Of a stretch of DNA of 50,818 nt, positions 1 through 8,779 are shown one piece after another (within the stretch, counting starts at the first letter, position 1; every line of letters begins with the position of its first letter). Made by a program: the position numbers and the translations under genes. The DNA is from Candidatus Kapaibacterium sp. (GTDB lineage Bacteria; Bacteroidota; Ignavibacteria; Kapaibacteriales; UBA2268). The stretch spans positions 66,313 to 117,130 of the forward strand of contig CALBDO010000019.1 in NCBI GenBank assembly GCA_937927515.1. The letters are read 5' to 3'. A model generated the notes under the pieces. The model was not told where the DNA came from and ran no database searches. It worked only from the letters and a program-made list of their open reading frames with translations.

Positions 1-513
1 TTCGAAGATGTAATTATATTGCAAAACTATGGGTCTTTCCAATACGGTATTATCTTTGATTTGCAAAAACACTGAATCCGAAAATGCGGCCAAATTAAGA
101 AAACTAAACGGATTATTTCCGTTAAAAAATCTTTCGAAGTTTAATAATGAACCATTACTCGAAAATACTGATTCGTCGTTGATTCGTTGAACATCGAAGA
201 AACCATTAAGTGTAGCTTGACTATCGAGATAAAATCCATTCACAATAGGAACAAAGTAAAATTCTGAAAAATCGTGATATTCAAGTTCAGCTAGCAAGTT
301 GTTACTTAAAAATTTTTGATTATCGTGAACAAAGTTAAAATCTAAATCGTCTAAAAAGGTCAGATTCGTGTATTTCCATTCCTCGTGCTTAGTAGTTGGG
401 ATGCCCAGGTGCAAAAATTTATTTAAAAAATCTCGCCTTTTATTTATGTCGTAACTTTGATTGTTTTCGAATTTATGTTCAAAGAACTTTTGAATACATT
501 CATAGAACTTCAT
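1..513 (-). CDS. sufD: SufD, Fe-S cluster assembly scaffold subunit (N-terminal part, cut by window edge)
   Basis: SufD joins SufB and SufC in the SufBC2D complex that builds Fe-S clusters in the cytosol. Only the first 171 codons are present and the frame is still open at base 1. The recognisable signature is near residue 45: a run reading GIPTTKHEEWKYTNL, typical of the SufD N-terminus (KxEEWKYTxL). The start at 513 is supported by an AGGTG ribosome binding site six bases upstream, and the gene begins only 9 nt after the sufC stop. It is the last visible gene of the rrf2-sufB-sufC-sufD operon. A cysteine desulfurase (SufS) would be expected beyond the left edge but cannot be seen. Identification rests on this motif and the operon position. 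Confidence 0.9.
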   Translation of the reverse strand, partial: MKFYECIQKFFEHKFENNQSYDINKRRDFLNKFLHLGIPTTKHEEWKYTNLTFLDDLDFNFVHDNQKFLSNNLLAELEYHDFSEFYFVPIVNGFYLDSQATLNGFFDVQRINDESVFSSNGSLLNFERFFNGNNPFSFLNLAAFSDSVFLQIKDNTVLERPIVLQYNYIFE

Positions 514-522
514 AAGACACCT

Positions 523-1290
523 TTAATTAACACCATTGTTGTTGCCGTTTTTCAACCAATCGTAACCTTTGGCTTCCAATTCGTGGGCTAAATCCTTGCC
601 ACCAGAGAGCACGATACGACCATTGTACATTACATGTACAAAATCTGGGATAATGTAGTTCAACAATCTTTGATAATGAGTTATTACCAAAAAAGCTCTT
701 TCGGGATTTCGAAGAGTGTTTACACCATTTGCAACTATTTTCAAAGCATCGATATCCAATCCAGAGTCTGTTTCGTCGAGTATGGCAAGCGTAGGCTCCA
801 ACATAGCCAATTGAAAAATTTCATTACGCTTCTTCTCTCCACCCGAAAAACCTTCGTTGACATTTCTGTTTAAGTATGATGAATCTAAACCAACTAAAGA
901 AGCCTTTTCCTTCATCATCTGCAGAAAATCGTATGCATCGATAGGCTCCAACTGTCGGTATTTTCTTACTTCATTTACTGCAGTTTTCATAAAGTTAGCG
1001 TTTGTAACCCCTGGAATTTCCACTGGATATTGAAAAGCTAGAAAAATTCCAGCCCGTGCTCTTTCTTCCGGCTCTAATTCTAAAAGGTCTTTTCCGAGAA
1101 AAGTTATCTTACCCTCGATAACATCATAACCTGGTTTGCCAGCAAGTACATTTGCAAGGGTGCTTTTCCCAGTTCCATTGGGTCCCATAATTGCGTGAAC
1201 TTCACCAGAATGAATTGTTAAATTAAGACCTTTAATTATCTGTTTCCCATCGATTGCAACTTTTAAATTTTCAATTCTCAAAATTTCCAT
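523..1290 (-). CDS. sufC: SufC, Fe-S cluster assembly ATPase
   Basis: This is the ABC-type ATPase of the SufBC2D scaffold; ATP hydrolysis drives the conformational change that exposes the cluster-building site. The 255-aa length is normal for SufC. Visible motifs are Walker A (GPNGTGKST, about residues 36-44), the family-typical signature [10 protein letters not shown] (about 149-158), Walker [13 protein letters not shown] (about 168-179) and the H-loop ITHYQR. The start has an AAGGAG ribosome binding site six bases upstream. It sits between sufB (17 nt upstream) and sufD (9 nt downstream) and is clearly co-transcribed. No membrane partner is present, as expected for SufC. Confidence 0.97.
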   Translation of the reverse strand: MEILRIENLKVAIDGKQIIKGLNLTIHSGEVHAIMGPNGTGKSTLANVLAGKPGYDVIEGKITFLGKDLLELEPEERARAGIFLAFQYPVEIPGVTNANFMKTAVNEVRKYRQLEPIDAYDFLQMMKEKASLVGLDSSYLNRNVNEGFSGGEKKRNEIFQLAMLEPTLAILDETDSGLDIDALKIVANGVNTLRNPERAFLVITHYQRLLNYIIPDFVHVMYNGRIVLSGGKDLAHELEAKGYDWLKNGNNNGVN

Positions 1291-1307
1291 TGTTTTCTCC
1301 TTTTTAA

Positions 1308-2753
1308 TTAACCTACACTACCTTCGAGGCTTACGGATAAAAGTTTCTGCGCTTCTACAGCAAATTCCATAGGAAGTTGATTCAATACTTCCCTTGAGAA
1401 ACCATTAACAATAAGACCGATTGCATCCTCTTTTGAAATACCTCTCTGATTGCAATAGAAAAGAATTTCATCGCTTATTTTTGAAGTTGTAGCTTCATGC
1501 TCAACAGTTGAGCTATTGTTTTGGACATCAATGTAGGGAAATGTATGAGCACCGCATTTATCACCAAGTAAAAGAGAGTCGCATTGAGAGTAATTTTTCG
1601 AGCCTTCGGCCTTCTTCGAAATTTGAACTAAACCACGATAACTGTTATTACTAAAACCAGCAGCAATCCCTTTTGATACTATTCGACTTTTTGTATTTCT
1701 CCCTAAATGTATCATTTTAGTTCCAGTATCTGCTTGTTGATAATTATTTGTCACAGCGATGGAATAGAACTCTCCGACAGAGTTATTCCCTTTTAAAATG
1801 CAAGAAGGATATTTCCAAGTTATGGCAGAACCAGTCTCAACTTGTGTCCAAGAAATTTTTGAATTCTCTCCTAAGCAAATACCCCGTTTAGTTACAAAAT
1901 TGTAAATTCCACCTTTGCCATCTTTGTCCCCGGGGTACCAGTTTTGTACAGTAGAATATTTAATTTCTGCATCTTTTAAAGCAATTAACTCGACAACAGC
2001 AGCGTGCAATTGATTTTCATCTCGAATGGGTGCAGTACAACCTTCAAGGTAACTGACGTAGCTTCCCTCATCAGCGATGATAAGAGTTCTCTCGAATTGC
2101 CCAGTTTCGGAGGCATTTATTCTAAAATACGTAGAAAGCTCCATTGGGCATCGAACACCTTTGGGAACATAAACAAAGGAACCATCACTAAATACAGCAG
2201 AATTCAATGCTGCAAAGAAATTATCAGTATAAGGAACTACACTCCCAAGATACTTTTGAACAAGCTCGGGGTAGTTTCTTATGGCTTCATTAATTGAGCA
2301 GAATATAATTCCAAGTTCTTCAAGCTTTTCCTTAAAAGTTGTCGCAACAGAAACACTATCCAAAACAGCGTCTACGGCAACACCAGCGAGCTTCTCTCTT
2401 TCGCGCAATGGAATTCCAAGTTTCTCGAAGGTTCTAAGTATTTCTGGGTCTACTTCATCGAGTGATTTTGGTTTTTCTTTGTAGCTTTTTGGAGCAGCAT
2501 AATAATGAATATCTTGATAATCAATCGGTGGATAACTAACCTTCGCCCAATGAGGCTCATGCATAGATTTCCAATACCGGAAAGCCTTCAAACGCCACTC
2601 CAACATAAAAGGAGGTTCTTTCTTCTTCTCCCAAATGAAGCGAATAATATTTTCATCAAGGCCCTTTGGAGCATATTCTTGTTCAATCAATGAAACAAAG
2701 CCATATTTATATTCCTTATCTGTAATTTCCTTCAAAATTTCATTATCTTCCAT
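1308..2753 (-). CDS. sufB: SufB, Fe-S cluster assembly scaffold
   Basis: SufB is the scaffold subunit of SufBC2D, on which sulfur from the desulfurase and iron are assembled into clusters. The 481-aa protein matches the usual SufB length. The conserved C-terminal half is easily recognised: the stretch [19 protein letters not shown], then [20 protein letters not shown]. An upstream in-frame TTG at 2768 would add five residues, but ATG at 2753 is preferred because GGGAG lies about 8 nt before it. The gene begins 18 nt after the stop of the Rrf2 regulator, so regulator and Suf genes form one transcript. Confidence 0.96.
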   Translation of the reverse strand: MEDNEILKEITDKEYKYGFVSLIEQEYAPKGLDENIIRFIWEKKKEPPFMLEWRLKAFRYWKSMHEPHWAKVSYPPIDYQDIHYYAAPKSYKEKPKSLDEVDPEILRTFEKLGIPLREREKLAGVAVDAVLDSVSVATTFKEKLEELGIIFCSINEAIRNYPELVQKYLGSVVPYTDNFFAALNSAVFSDGSFVYVPKGVRCPMELSTYFRINASETGQFERTLIIADEGSYVSYLEGCTAPIRDENQLHAAVVELIALKDAEIKYSTVQNWYPGDKDGKGGIYNFVTKRGICLGENSKISWTQVETGSAITWKYPSCILKGNNSVGEFYSIAVTNNYQQADTGTKMIHLGRNTKSRIVSKGIAAGFSNNSYRGLVQISKKAEGSKNYSQCDSLLLGDKCGAHTFPYIDVQNNSSTVEHEATTSKISDEILFYCNQRGISKEDAIGLIVNGFSREVLNQLPMEFAVEAQKLLSVSLEGSVG

Positions 2754-2771
2754 TTTGTTATCTCCCAAAAA

Positions 2772-3203
2772 TTAGACATTAATTGCATTATCAAAAGTTG
2801 GAAATTTCAACCAATCCTCCAAAGTCATATTTCCTATGAGTTCGTTTATCTTATTTTGCAATTGAAACATTGGGGTTTTTATGGTACAAACTGCACTTCT
2901 CTGGCATATCTCATCTTCATTTGATAAACATTCAACAACGTTTAAGTGTTCTTCTAATGAGGCGAAAATTTGATAAAAAGTGATTTTTCTCGGTGATTTA
3001 TTTAATTTGTAACCACCCTTCGCTCCGTGGTTCGATATTAAAATTTCCGACTTAGCCAATTTTGCTAAAGTTTTTGATAAAAATTCATATGGAATATTTA
3101 AAATTTCAGACAACTCACGCGCAGAGAAGTAAGCTTCAGGATTATTACTCAAATAATGTAAAGCTACTAATGCGTACTCTATTTTTTTCGAAAACTTTAC
3201 CAT
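2772..3203 (-). CDS. Rrf2-family transcriptional regulator (IscR/SufR-like)
   Basis: A 143-aa winged-helix DNA-binding protein of the Rrf2 family. The N-terminus (KFSKKIEYALVALHYLS) and the recognition-helix region with IPYEFLSKTLAKLAK are typical. Three cysteines lie at about residues 92-106 (C-x7-C-x5-C, in ECLSNEDEICQRSAVC). This resembles the [2Fe-2S]-binding trio of IscR (C-x5-C-x5-C) but with longer first spacing. By family analogy it senses Fe-S status and controls the downstream sufBCD genes; autoregulation is plausible because it is first in the operon. No clear ribosome binding site precedes ATG 3203. A perfect palindrome at 3240-3258, 37 nt upstream, is a candidate operator. Ligand and target are inferred. 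Confidence 0.9.
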   Translation of the reverse strand: MVKFSKKIEYALVALHYLSNNPEAYFSARELSEILNIPYEFLSKTLAKLAKSEILISNHGAKGGYKLNKSPRKITFYQIFASLEEHLNVVECLSNEDEICQRSAVCTIKTPMFQLQNKINELIGNMTLEDWLKFPTFDNAINV

Positions 3204-3239
3204 TGTCTACTGTTTAAAAAAAGGGAAACGTTTATCAAA

Positions 3240-3258
3240 TCCGATTATTTTAATCGGA
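3240..3258. promoter_or_regulatory. Perfect 8-3-8 palindrome between ompA-like gene and rrf2-suf operon
   Basis: TCCGATTA-TTT-TAATCGGA. It lies one base beyond the stop codon of the OmpA-like gene and 37 nt upstream of the Rrf2 start. It could be a dyad operator for the Rrf2 protein or a short transcription terminator for the incoming gene. Only a short T run (TTT) follows the stem on the minus strand, which weakens the terminator reading. It does not match the E. coli IscR consensus. Confidence 0.45.
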
Positions 3259-3259
3259 A

Positions 3260-5308
3260 TTAATTTTTAGCTTCAATTGGTGTCTCGATTGTTATTTTTA
3301 CAGTTCTGCAATAGAATCTACCTTCTGGCAAAGTGTTATCATAAAGGAGATAGCTTTCTCCCACCCCAAAAGTTCTTGCATTTTGTAGCCCCAACCATTT
3401 TGCTACTTCTGCTGCTCTTTTTTCTGATATCTTTTTGTTTATTTTCTCATCGCCTATGCTATCGGTAAAACCTTCTATTGTTACTTGTGATTGGGGCGTT
3501 ACTCGCCTATTGATAAATTCCAACACATTTTTATGTTGAACTTCAAGCTTAGATTTTCCAAAATCAAATAGAATTAAGCTATAAAACTCAAACTCTCTAT
3601 CACTTATACCCTCCATTCTTTTCTTATCCACAGTAACCTTGTTAATTGTAAGAGGTTTAGCCGTAGATTTTCCCATTTGCTCGATTTTGTCGATTGCAAC
3701 GAATTCTACATCCAATATTCCCCCAAAAAGCACTTTATCAAATGCTTTATCATTTATTCTCCAGACAATGCTATCGGGTGGATTTCCCTCACCCTCGAAT
3801 AATTTGACAAGTTCGCCCTTTTGCTTTAGTTCAATTTTCCATCTTTTTATTTCAATTTGGGATTTGATTCTTGGATAAAACACAATTTCGAGCTTTTCAA
3901 CTTTTCTAATTGTGTCTACCGTAAAGACTGGTTCGAGAATTCTCAAATCATCTGTAATTATTTCAACTCTTCGATTTTCTTCATCACCTTGTGGTTCCTT
4001 GGGATTTGATGCTTCTTCTGGTAAATTCCTTGCTTTTATAAAAATTCTATCTGGTTCTATCCCCCAAACGGAAACAAAATAATTTTTTACAGCATTTGCC
4101 CTTCGAAAAGACAAATCAATGTTGTTTTTTTCCTCTGCTTTGTTTGAATTTGTTCCCACTAACAAAACTTTTGTACCAGTGTTTTCTTTTAATTTTTTTC
4201 CAATAATATTTAAGATGTGATAATAGGTTTGAATTACATCAAGGTCGATTAATTTTTTTAGGCTAAAATTATTAGCCTGCTCGGGTGTTAACTTGATGTA
4301 CCTTTCAGGAATCACATCGGAGTTGTGGTCGAAAAATACATAATTTAACAATGGTTTCATATTGTACGATACAAAATCCTCTGTGCTAATTTTCGGTGTT
4401 GCTCTTTCTCTACCAGTACTATCAATTATTTTGTATGAAAGATTAACAGAAATCTGAGGGGGTTCCACTGGCGCTGGGAATTCATATACAGGAGGTTCCT
4501 TTGGGGGTGGAGGGGGCGGTGGAGGAGGTATTGGCTCTCTGAACTTTACAGCTAAACCAAGACGAATCAGCAAACTGTTCCAACTTGTTCCCACTATGGG
4601 ATTAAAGAACATATATTTTAAGTTCAGCTCAGGACAAATGAAGAAAAGATATCGCTTGTGAGCTGGCAACTCCGCTAAAAAACTTAAAGATAGGTAAGGA
4701 TTAAACTCTCGTGTATTTTTTACATCACCAGTGTAAGCATTCCTAACCCTTAGTCCATTACTAAAGGTACCTCTATCGGCTGGTTGTACAATAGTTTCTC
4801 TTTGGGAGAATTTAAACTTAGTCGGGAAAGAGAAACCCAACCCAGCAGAAACCCAGAAGAAATAGTTCCAAGTGTAATATGTTCTGAAATCAAGATTAAA
4901 ATAGTTGGAATATGTATTCAATTGATGTTCAAAAACACCCTCTCTTGAAACTCCATCCAAGATAACTGTTGTTTTCTCTTGCTTTTTAAATGAGCCATCA
5001 TTTTGAGAAAAAGACATCCTCCCAGAAATAAAAAAATCATCCTTTAAAAACCAATCGATAAGAGCACCAAACTCCGTTGCAAAAGCACTTCCAAATCTGA
5101 AATTTGGAGAACAACAAGGTACATTTGGAAGCTTATTGAAGTTTGTAAAATGTAAGTTCAATCCATAATTTGCAAAAAAACCGTATTTGGGTTTTGTTGA
5201 ATATAACTCTATTAAACTATCCAAATTATAGCTCTGTGTATACTGGGCAGAAAGAGAAAAACAACAAAACAAAAAAAAATGAAATATTGATAAAATCTTG
5301 TTATGCAT
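3260..5308 (-). CDS. Outer-membrane protein with two tandem OmpA-like peptidoglycan-binding domains
   Basis: A 682-aa envelope protein. A signal peptide (residues 1-21, ending SLSAQ) precedes a region rich in alternating aromatic and polar residues to about 255, probably a beta-barrel. A proline-rich linker follows, with nine consecutive prolines at about 261-269. There are two OmpA-like regions: one at about 315-450 ending in ENRRVEI, and a second at about 575-680 with FDFGKSKLE, EGFTDSIGD and KKISEKRAAEV. The first is more divergent. Both have the DxxG/S...R pattern that binds diaminopimelate in OmpA-family domains, so the protein probably ties the outer membrane to peptidoglycan. It starts 22 nt after the holA stop and ends the murI-to-ompA run. 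The double OmpA arrangement and barrel are inferred from sequence alone. Confidence 0.8.
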   Translation of the reverse strand: MHNKILSIFHFFLFCCFSLSAQYTQSYNLDSLIELYSTKPKYGFFANYGLNLHFTNFNKLPNVPCCSPNFRFGSAFATEFGALIDWFLKDDFFISGRMSFSQNDGSFKKQEKTTVILDGVSREGVFEHQLNTYSNYFNLDFRTYYTWNYFFWVSAGLGFSFPTKFKFSQRETIVQPADRGTFSNGLRVRNAYTGDVKNTREFNPYLSLSFLAELPAHKRYLFFICPELNLKYMFFNPIVGTSWNSLLIRLGLAVKFREPIPPPPPPPPPKEPPVYEFPAPVEPPQISVNLSYKIIDSTGRERATPKISTEDFVSYNMKPLLNYVFFDHNSDVIPERYIKLTPEQANNFSLKKLIDLDVIQTYYHILNIIGKKLKENTGTKVLLVGTNSNKAEEKNNIDLSFRRANAVKNYFVSVWGIEPDRIFIKARNLPEEASNPKEPQGDEENRRVEIITDDLRILEPVFTVDTIRKVEKLEIVFYPRIKSQIEIKRWKIELKQKGELVKLFEGEGNPPDSIVWRINDKAFDKVLFGGILDVEFVAIDKIEQMGKSTAKPLTINKVTVDKKRMEGISDREFEFYSLILFDFGKSKLEVQHKNVLEFINRRVTPQSQVTIEGFTDSIGDEKINKKISEKRAAEVAKWLGLQNARTFGVGESYLLYDNTLPEGRFYCRTVKITIETPIEAKN
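4503..4528 (+). repeat. G-rich tract encoding the polyproline linker
   Basis: A strongly G-rich run on the plus strand, in an otherwise AT-rich region, contains two G5 runs followed by several GG pairs. It is the complement of the CC-rich codons for nine prolines in the OmpA-like gene. It could form a G-quadruplex on the template strand, and the polyproline run would need EF-P during translation. Both effects are inferred. Confidence 0.5.
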
Positions 5309-5330
5309 TTGACAAATAAAAAAAGCAAAT

Positions 5331-6425
5331 TTAATGATTTTTTAAAGATTTATTGGGGGTTAATATCTTCTTCAGCAATGTAAAAAACAAAAACTTAGAG
5401 TCTTTTGAGCTAATCTTCAGTTGATGGTCAATTTTTACAATTTCAATCAAAGCACTTTCAACTTCACCTTTTGTGAAATTTTTAATCCCAACTAAGTAAT
5501 CATCTAAAAAATATGGACTTACACCGATTGACTTCGCAAGGACAGCTTTGTCATTTGTTTGTTTGAAGATTTCAAACAAAATCAGCAAGTTTCTAAAATA
5601 TTTAAAAATTATATTCAATAAGAGAAGTTCTTGCTTTGATACACTCAAAATTTTATCAATAAATAAAAATGAATTTGCAATGTCCTTTCTTGCAATCATT
5701 GAAGTAATTTTAAAAATATTAATTTCTTTGTTACCAGATAGTACACTTGTGAGAACATCTAATGTGATGTGCTTTTTATCGCCAAGGTATGCACATACTT
5801 TTTCCAACTCATTGTGAACTTCCCAGAGATTGGGATTAGTATTTATCAAAAAGAAATCCAATGCTTCTTTATCAATAGTATAACCCAATTTATTAAGTTC
5901 GCTCTTAACCCAAGCTGGAATCTGGTTTGCTGATAATTTGGGAAATTCTATCCAATAATATTTACTCAACAAAACACTAAATGGAAACATTAATGACTCA
6001 GTCGAATTTCTATCTTTAAGAAATTTTTTAGTAAATCCACATAAACTTTCTTCAAAAGAGATAAACAAAAGGAAAACATTATCCAAGGGATTTAAAAGTA
6101 ATCTTTTAAGAGCAATTTCACCAGGCTCAATCTTGCTTTTTTTGCCCTTTTTATTAAAAAATTTTTCGATTCTTTTAAAAGTAATAAGTTTTGTGGTGGT
6201 GAAAAAGGTCGGTACCGAATGTTTGTCAATGATATCGACTAATTCCTCGTTACTTTTAATATCCTCGAAATCAAAAGTTTCAATCTCTATATTCGAAAAA
6301 TAGTTTTGGAAAAGACTAAGATATTCGTAATATGCTTGGTAAACCAGGTAATCTTCCTCTCCAAATATTGTATAGCAATATGGTATATTTTTTCTCTTGA
6401 AAATTTCTTGCGGAGAGATTATCAT
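5331..6425 (-). CDS. holA: DNA polymerase III subunit delta
   Basis: HolA is the clamp-loader delta subunit that opens the beta sliding clamp. The 364-aa protein shows the family layout: an N-terminal AAA+-like domain beginning around YCYTIFGEEDYLV (compare the usual YLLYGEEDYL), a middle domain with LGYTIDKEALDFFLI and NPNLWEVHNELEKV, and a helical collar containing NIFKITSMIARKD and LLILFEIFKQ. Delta lacks a functional ATP site, and no Walker A is seen here. The ATG overlaps the stop of the upstream response regulator (ATGA), implying translational coupling. Assignment rests on overall pattern; delta subunits are poorly conserved, but several family-specific segments agree. Confidence 0.9.
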   Translation of the reverse strand: MIISPQEIFKRKNIPYCYTIFGEEDYLVYQAYYEYLSLFQNYFSNIEIETFDFEDIKSNEELVDIIDKHSVPTFFTTTKLITFKRIEKFFNKKGKKSKIEPGEIALKRLLLNPLDNVFLLFISFEESLCGFTKKFLKDRNSTESLMFPFSVLLSKYYWIEFPKLSANQIPAWVKSELNKLGYTIDKEALDFFLINTNPNLWEVHNELEKVCAYLGDKKHITLDVLTSVLSGNKEINIFKITSMIARKDIANSFLFIDKILSVSKQELLLLNIIFKYFRNLLILFEIFKQTNDKAVLAKSIGVSPYFLDDYLVGIKNFTKGEVESALIEIVKIDHQLKISSKDSKFLFFTLLKKILTPNKSLKNH

Positions 6426-6868
6426 TGAGAATTTCCACTATCCTCAATTTGGCTATTCGGACCAGAATTGTTGTGTTTCTTCTTTGCTATAAAATTTAGA
6501 ACTTTTTCAATTTTTGTAATCAGCACATCCTCGGTAGTCGGTTTTAAAATGTAATCGTCTATTCCAAGCTTCAAAAGAGAAGCAAAAAGTTCTTTCGATG
6601 CTAAGGCTGTGCAAGGTATAACGTGAATGCTTTCAAATCTTTTGTCAATTCTCAGTCTTTTCAGAAAGCTATAGCCATCCATAACTGGCATTTCCATATC
6701 GAGTAGAATCAAGTCTGGAATTCTATGTTCTAAGAATTCAAAACATTCATCGGGATTTTTAATGCCAACAACTTCTACGTGGAGATGTTTTTCGATAATA
6801 TATTTTGCAAATTGCCTAAATAGATTATCATCGTCAAGAATTAATACCAAGAAATTTGTGTTTTCCAT
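6422..6868 (-). CDS. Single-domain response regulator (REC only)
   Basis: A 148-aa receiver-domain protein of the CheY type. The acidic cluster (LDDDN, residues 11-15), phosphoacceptor Asp in LILLDMEMP (about D57), Thr in CTALAS (about T87) and Lys in YILKP (about K109) are all present. A short Ser/Asn-rich tail of about 20 residues follows, with no output domain. It begins 12 nt after the HD-GYP gene and overlaps holA by 4 nt. The HD-GYP neighbour suggests it could act in the same signalling chain, but its kinase is not identified; two histidine kinases elsewhere in the window are candidates. Confidence 0.9.
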   Translation of the reverse strand: MENTNFLVLILDDDNLFRQFAKYIIEKHLHVEVVGIKNPDECFEFLEHRIPDLILLDMEMPVMDGYSFLKRLRIDKRFESIHVIPCTALASKELFASLLKLGIDDYILKPTTEDVLITKIEKVLNFIAKKKHNNSGPNSQIEDSGNSQ

Positions 6869-6880
6869 AACAAATTAAAG

Positions 6881-7855
6881 TTATTTTAAAACTAATATAT
6901 TTGAGGGTAAAACCCCAAATTCCGCAAATCTTATCAAAGCTCTTTTGGAGTCCTCATCAATTACATCACCGCTGGAGGCAATGAGCAAGCCCGATGGAGT
7001 GTAATAATTCTGATAAATAATCATGCCAGATTGCAATTTGTGAACTGGAACTCTACTAATCACTTTTTGTCCCATCATTTTTCGTTCTTCCTCCATTATC
7101 TGGATGAATGCCTCCACGAATCGTTTTTCGAAATGAACACCAGCTCGTTCGTGCAAAAATTTCATGGCGGAAAGGAATCGTGTCCCTCCAATATCTGCTT
7201 TGCTTGGGGGCAGTGTAGTTTGGGTTACAAGCGAAATAGTTCTTGGGTCCACTTCTTTCCGAACTTTGTAGACCAAATTGTGAAAAGTGTTAACAATCGA
7301 AATAATTTTTGCTTCTGGATGGATTTGTTTGTCACGTAATCCTTGTGGAAAACCAGACCCATCTAAATACTCGTGATGTTGATAAATTATCTCTGCTATT
7401 ATCTCAAACTCTGAGAAACGTTTTAATATATCTCTTCCCAATTCACAATGAGTATTGTAGTACATTCTTTCTTTTTCATTGAATTCCTGAGGAAATTTAA
7501 TCATTATACTATCTTTAAATCCTACCTTACCAATGTCGTGAAGCAATCCAGCAACTTGACAATTGAGTATGGCTTCTTCTCCTAAATCTAATTCCTTTGC
7601 AAGACGTGCTGAGTATTTAGATACAAAGCGTGAATGGGATGTCTCGTAATATTTTTCTTGAAAAGTCACAATTGCAGATAAAACATCAACGAACCGAAAA
7701 ATACTGTCTGCAAATTTTGTAGAAATGGTATCGATAAGAATTTCCAATTCTTGAATTTTCTCCTGCCTTTCTTTCAATTGTACATTTAGTTGCTGATTAA
7801 TAGTTGTTAGTTCGTTCTCGTCAAATTCTTTTTTAAAATTATGGTTTTCTTCCAT
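6881..7855 (-). CDS. HD-GYP domain protein with altered metal-ligand Asp
   Basis: HD-GYP proteins are usually cyclic-di-GMP phosphodiesterases. This 324-aa protein has an N-terminal coiled coil (about residues 10-45), then the HD-GYP core: ETSHSRF (about 71-77), GLLHDIGKVG (about 103-112), HCELG, HHEYLDGSGFPQG (about 160-172), and a C-terminal beta-rich segment (about 260-324). The usual VADxFDAL motif reads IVNTFHNL here, so the first metal-binding Asp is Asn (about N189) and the second Asp is His. Activity may therefore be altered. A TTG at 7861 could be an alternative start; ATG 7855 is chosen on codon preference and neither has a strong ribosome binding site. Its receiver-domain neighbour starts 12 nt downstream. 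Confidence 0.85.
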   Translation of the reverse strand: MEENHNFKKEFDENELTTINQQLNVQLKERQEKIQELEILIDTISTKFADSIFRFVDVLSAIVTFQEKYYETSHSRFVSKYSARLAKELDLGEEAILNCQVAGLLHDIGKVGFKDSIMIKFPQEFNEKERMYYNTHCELGRDILKRFSEFEIIAEIIYQHHEYLDGSGFPQGLRDKQIHPEAKIISIVNTFHNLVYKVRKEVDPRTISLVTQTTLPPSKADIGGTRFLSAMKFLHERAGVHFEKRFVEAFIQIMEEERKMMGQKVISRVPVHKLQSGMIIYQNYYTPSGLLIASSGDVIDEDSKRALIRFAEFGVLPSNILVLK

Positions 7856-7863
7856 GTACAATC

Positions 7864-8685
7864 TTAAGTCAATTTTACAACTTGAACATTCTCGACTTTA
7901 AATCCCAAGAATATATTTACAATTTCAGGAAAATTAATCGTTAAATCAGTTAAATAAAATTCAACATTGGGGCGCACAGAAGAAAATCCATTATCATCCA
8001 GAAGCAAATTTTTCTCTGCCAATAACCTAAGTGAAAAAATAGCTGCTTGTTCACCAGAATCTATAAGTTCCACATCGGGTAGAATTTCTGATATGACTTT
8101 CGAAAGTAATGGATAATGTGTACAACCAAGAATTAGCGTATCAATACCAGAGGAAGAAAATTCTGCAAGATACTCATTTGCAATAAGCTTTGTGGCAGGA
8201 TGATTAATGAAGCCCTCTTCAACTAATGGTACAAAGAGCGGACAAGATTTCGCACTAACTTCGTAATCACCATTTTTTGATTCCCTTCGTAAAGCATTTT
8301 GATATGCCATACTCGTGATTGTTGCCCTTGTTCCGATTATCCCTATTTTTTTATTACGGGTGGTCCAAAGAGCAGATTTTATTGCTGGGTTAATCATGCC
8401 AACAACAGGAACATCAGAGATGCTTTCAACTACATCAATTGCAACGGACGAAACAGTATGGCAAGCCACGACTATAAGTTTTACTTTTTTTGAAATCAGG
8501 AATTCCGTACATTCTTCTGCGTATTTCTTTATTGTTTCTGCAGACTTATTCCCATAAGGAACACGCGCAGTATCTCCCAAGTATATATAGTTTTCAAAGG
8601 GAAGATATTTAATAAATTGTTTTAAAACACTTAAGCCGCCAACCCCTGAATCAAAAATTCCTATTTTATCCGTTTTGTCTCTCAC
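7864..8685 (-). CDS. murI: Glutamate racemase
   Basis: MurI converts L- to D-glutamate for peptidoglycan. The 273-aa protein has the N-terminal IGIFDSGVGGLSVL (residues 8-21), YLGDTARVPYG, the first catalytic Cys in VVACHTVSS (about C74) and the second in LGCTHYPLL (about C188). Both catalytic cysteines are present. The usual ACNT motif reads ACHT, replacing an Asn that contacts substrate in characterised racemases. The start is GTG at 8685; there is no ATG before the conserved N-terminal motif, so GTG is the only sensible choice. It is the first gene of a five-gene minus-strand run and is divergent from the J-protein gene. Confidence 0.94.
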   Translation of the reverse strand: MRDKTDKIGIFDSGVGGLSVLKQFIKYLPFENYIYLGDTARVPYGNKSAETIKKYAEECTEFLISKKVKLIVVACHTVSSVAIDVVESISDVPVVGMINPAIKSALWTTRNKKIGIIGTRATITSMAYQNALRRESKNGDYEVSAKSCPLFVPLVEEGFINHPATKLIANEYLAEFSSSGIDTLILGCTHYPLLSKVISEILPDVELIDSGEQAAIFSLRLLAEKNLLLDDNGFSSVRPNVEFYLTDLTINFPEIVNIFLGFKVENVQVVKLT

Positions 8686-8708
8686 AAATCTACTTTAAAA
8701 GTAAAATT

Positions 8709-8716
8709 CAAAATTA
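8709..8716 (-). promoter_or_regulatory. Candidate Bacteroidota-type -7 box for murI operon
   Basis: TAATTTTG on the minus strand matches the TAnnTTTG consensus and lies about 24 nt upstream of the GTG start. No TTTG -33 box is seen at the expected 17-23 nt spacing, so this is weak support. Confidence 0.3.
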
Positions 8717-8779
8717 TAAAAATTAAAGAAATTTACTTAATTTTCGTCTAATTTTAATTATTAATTAGTGATTAAGGGT

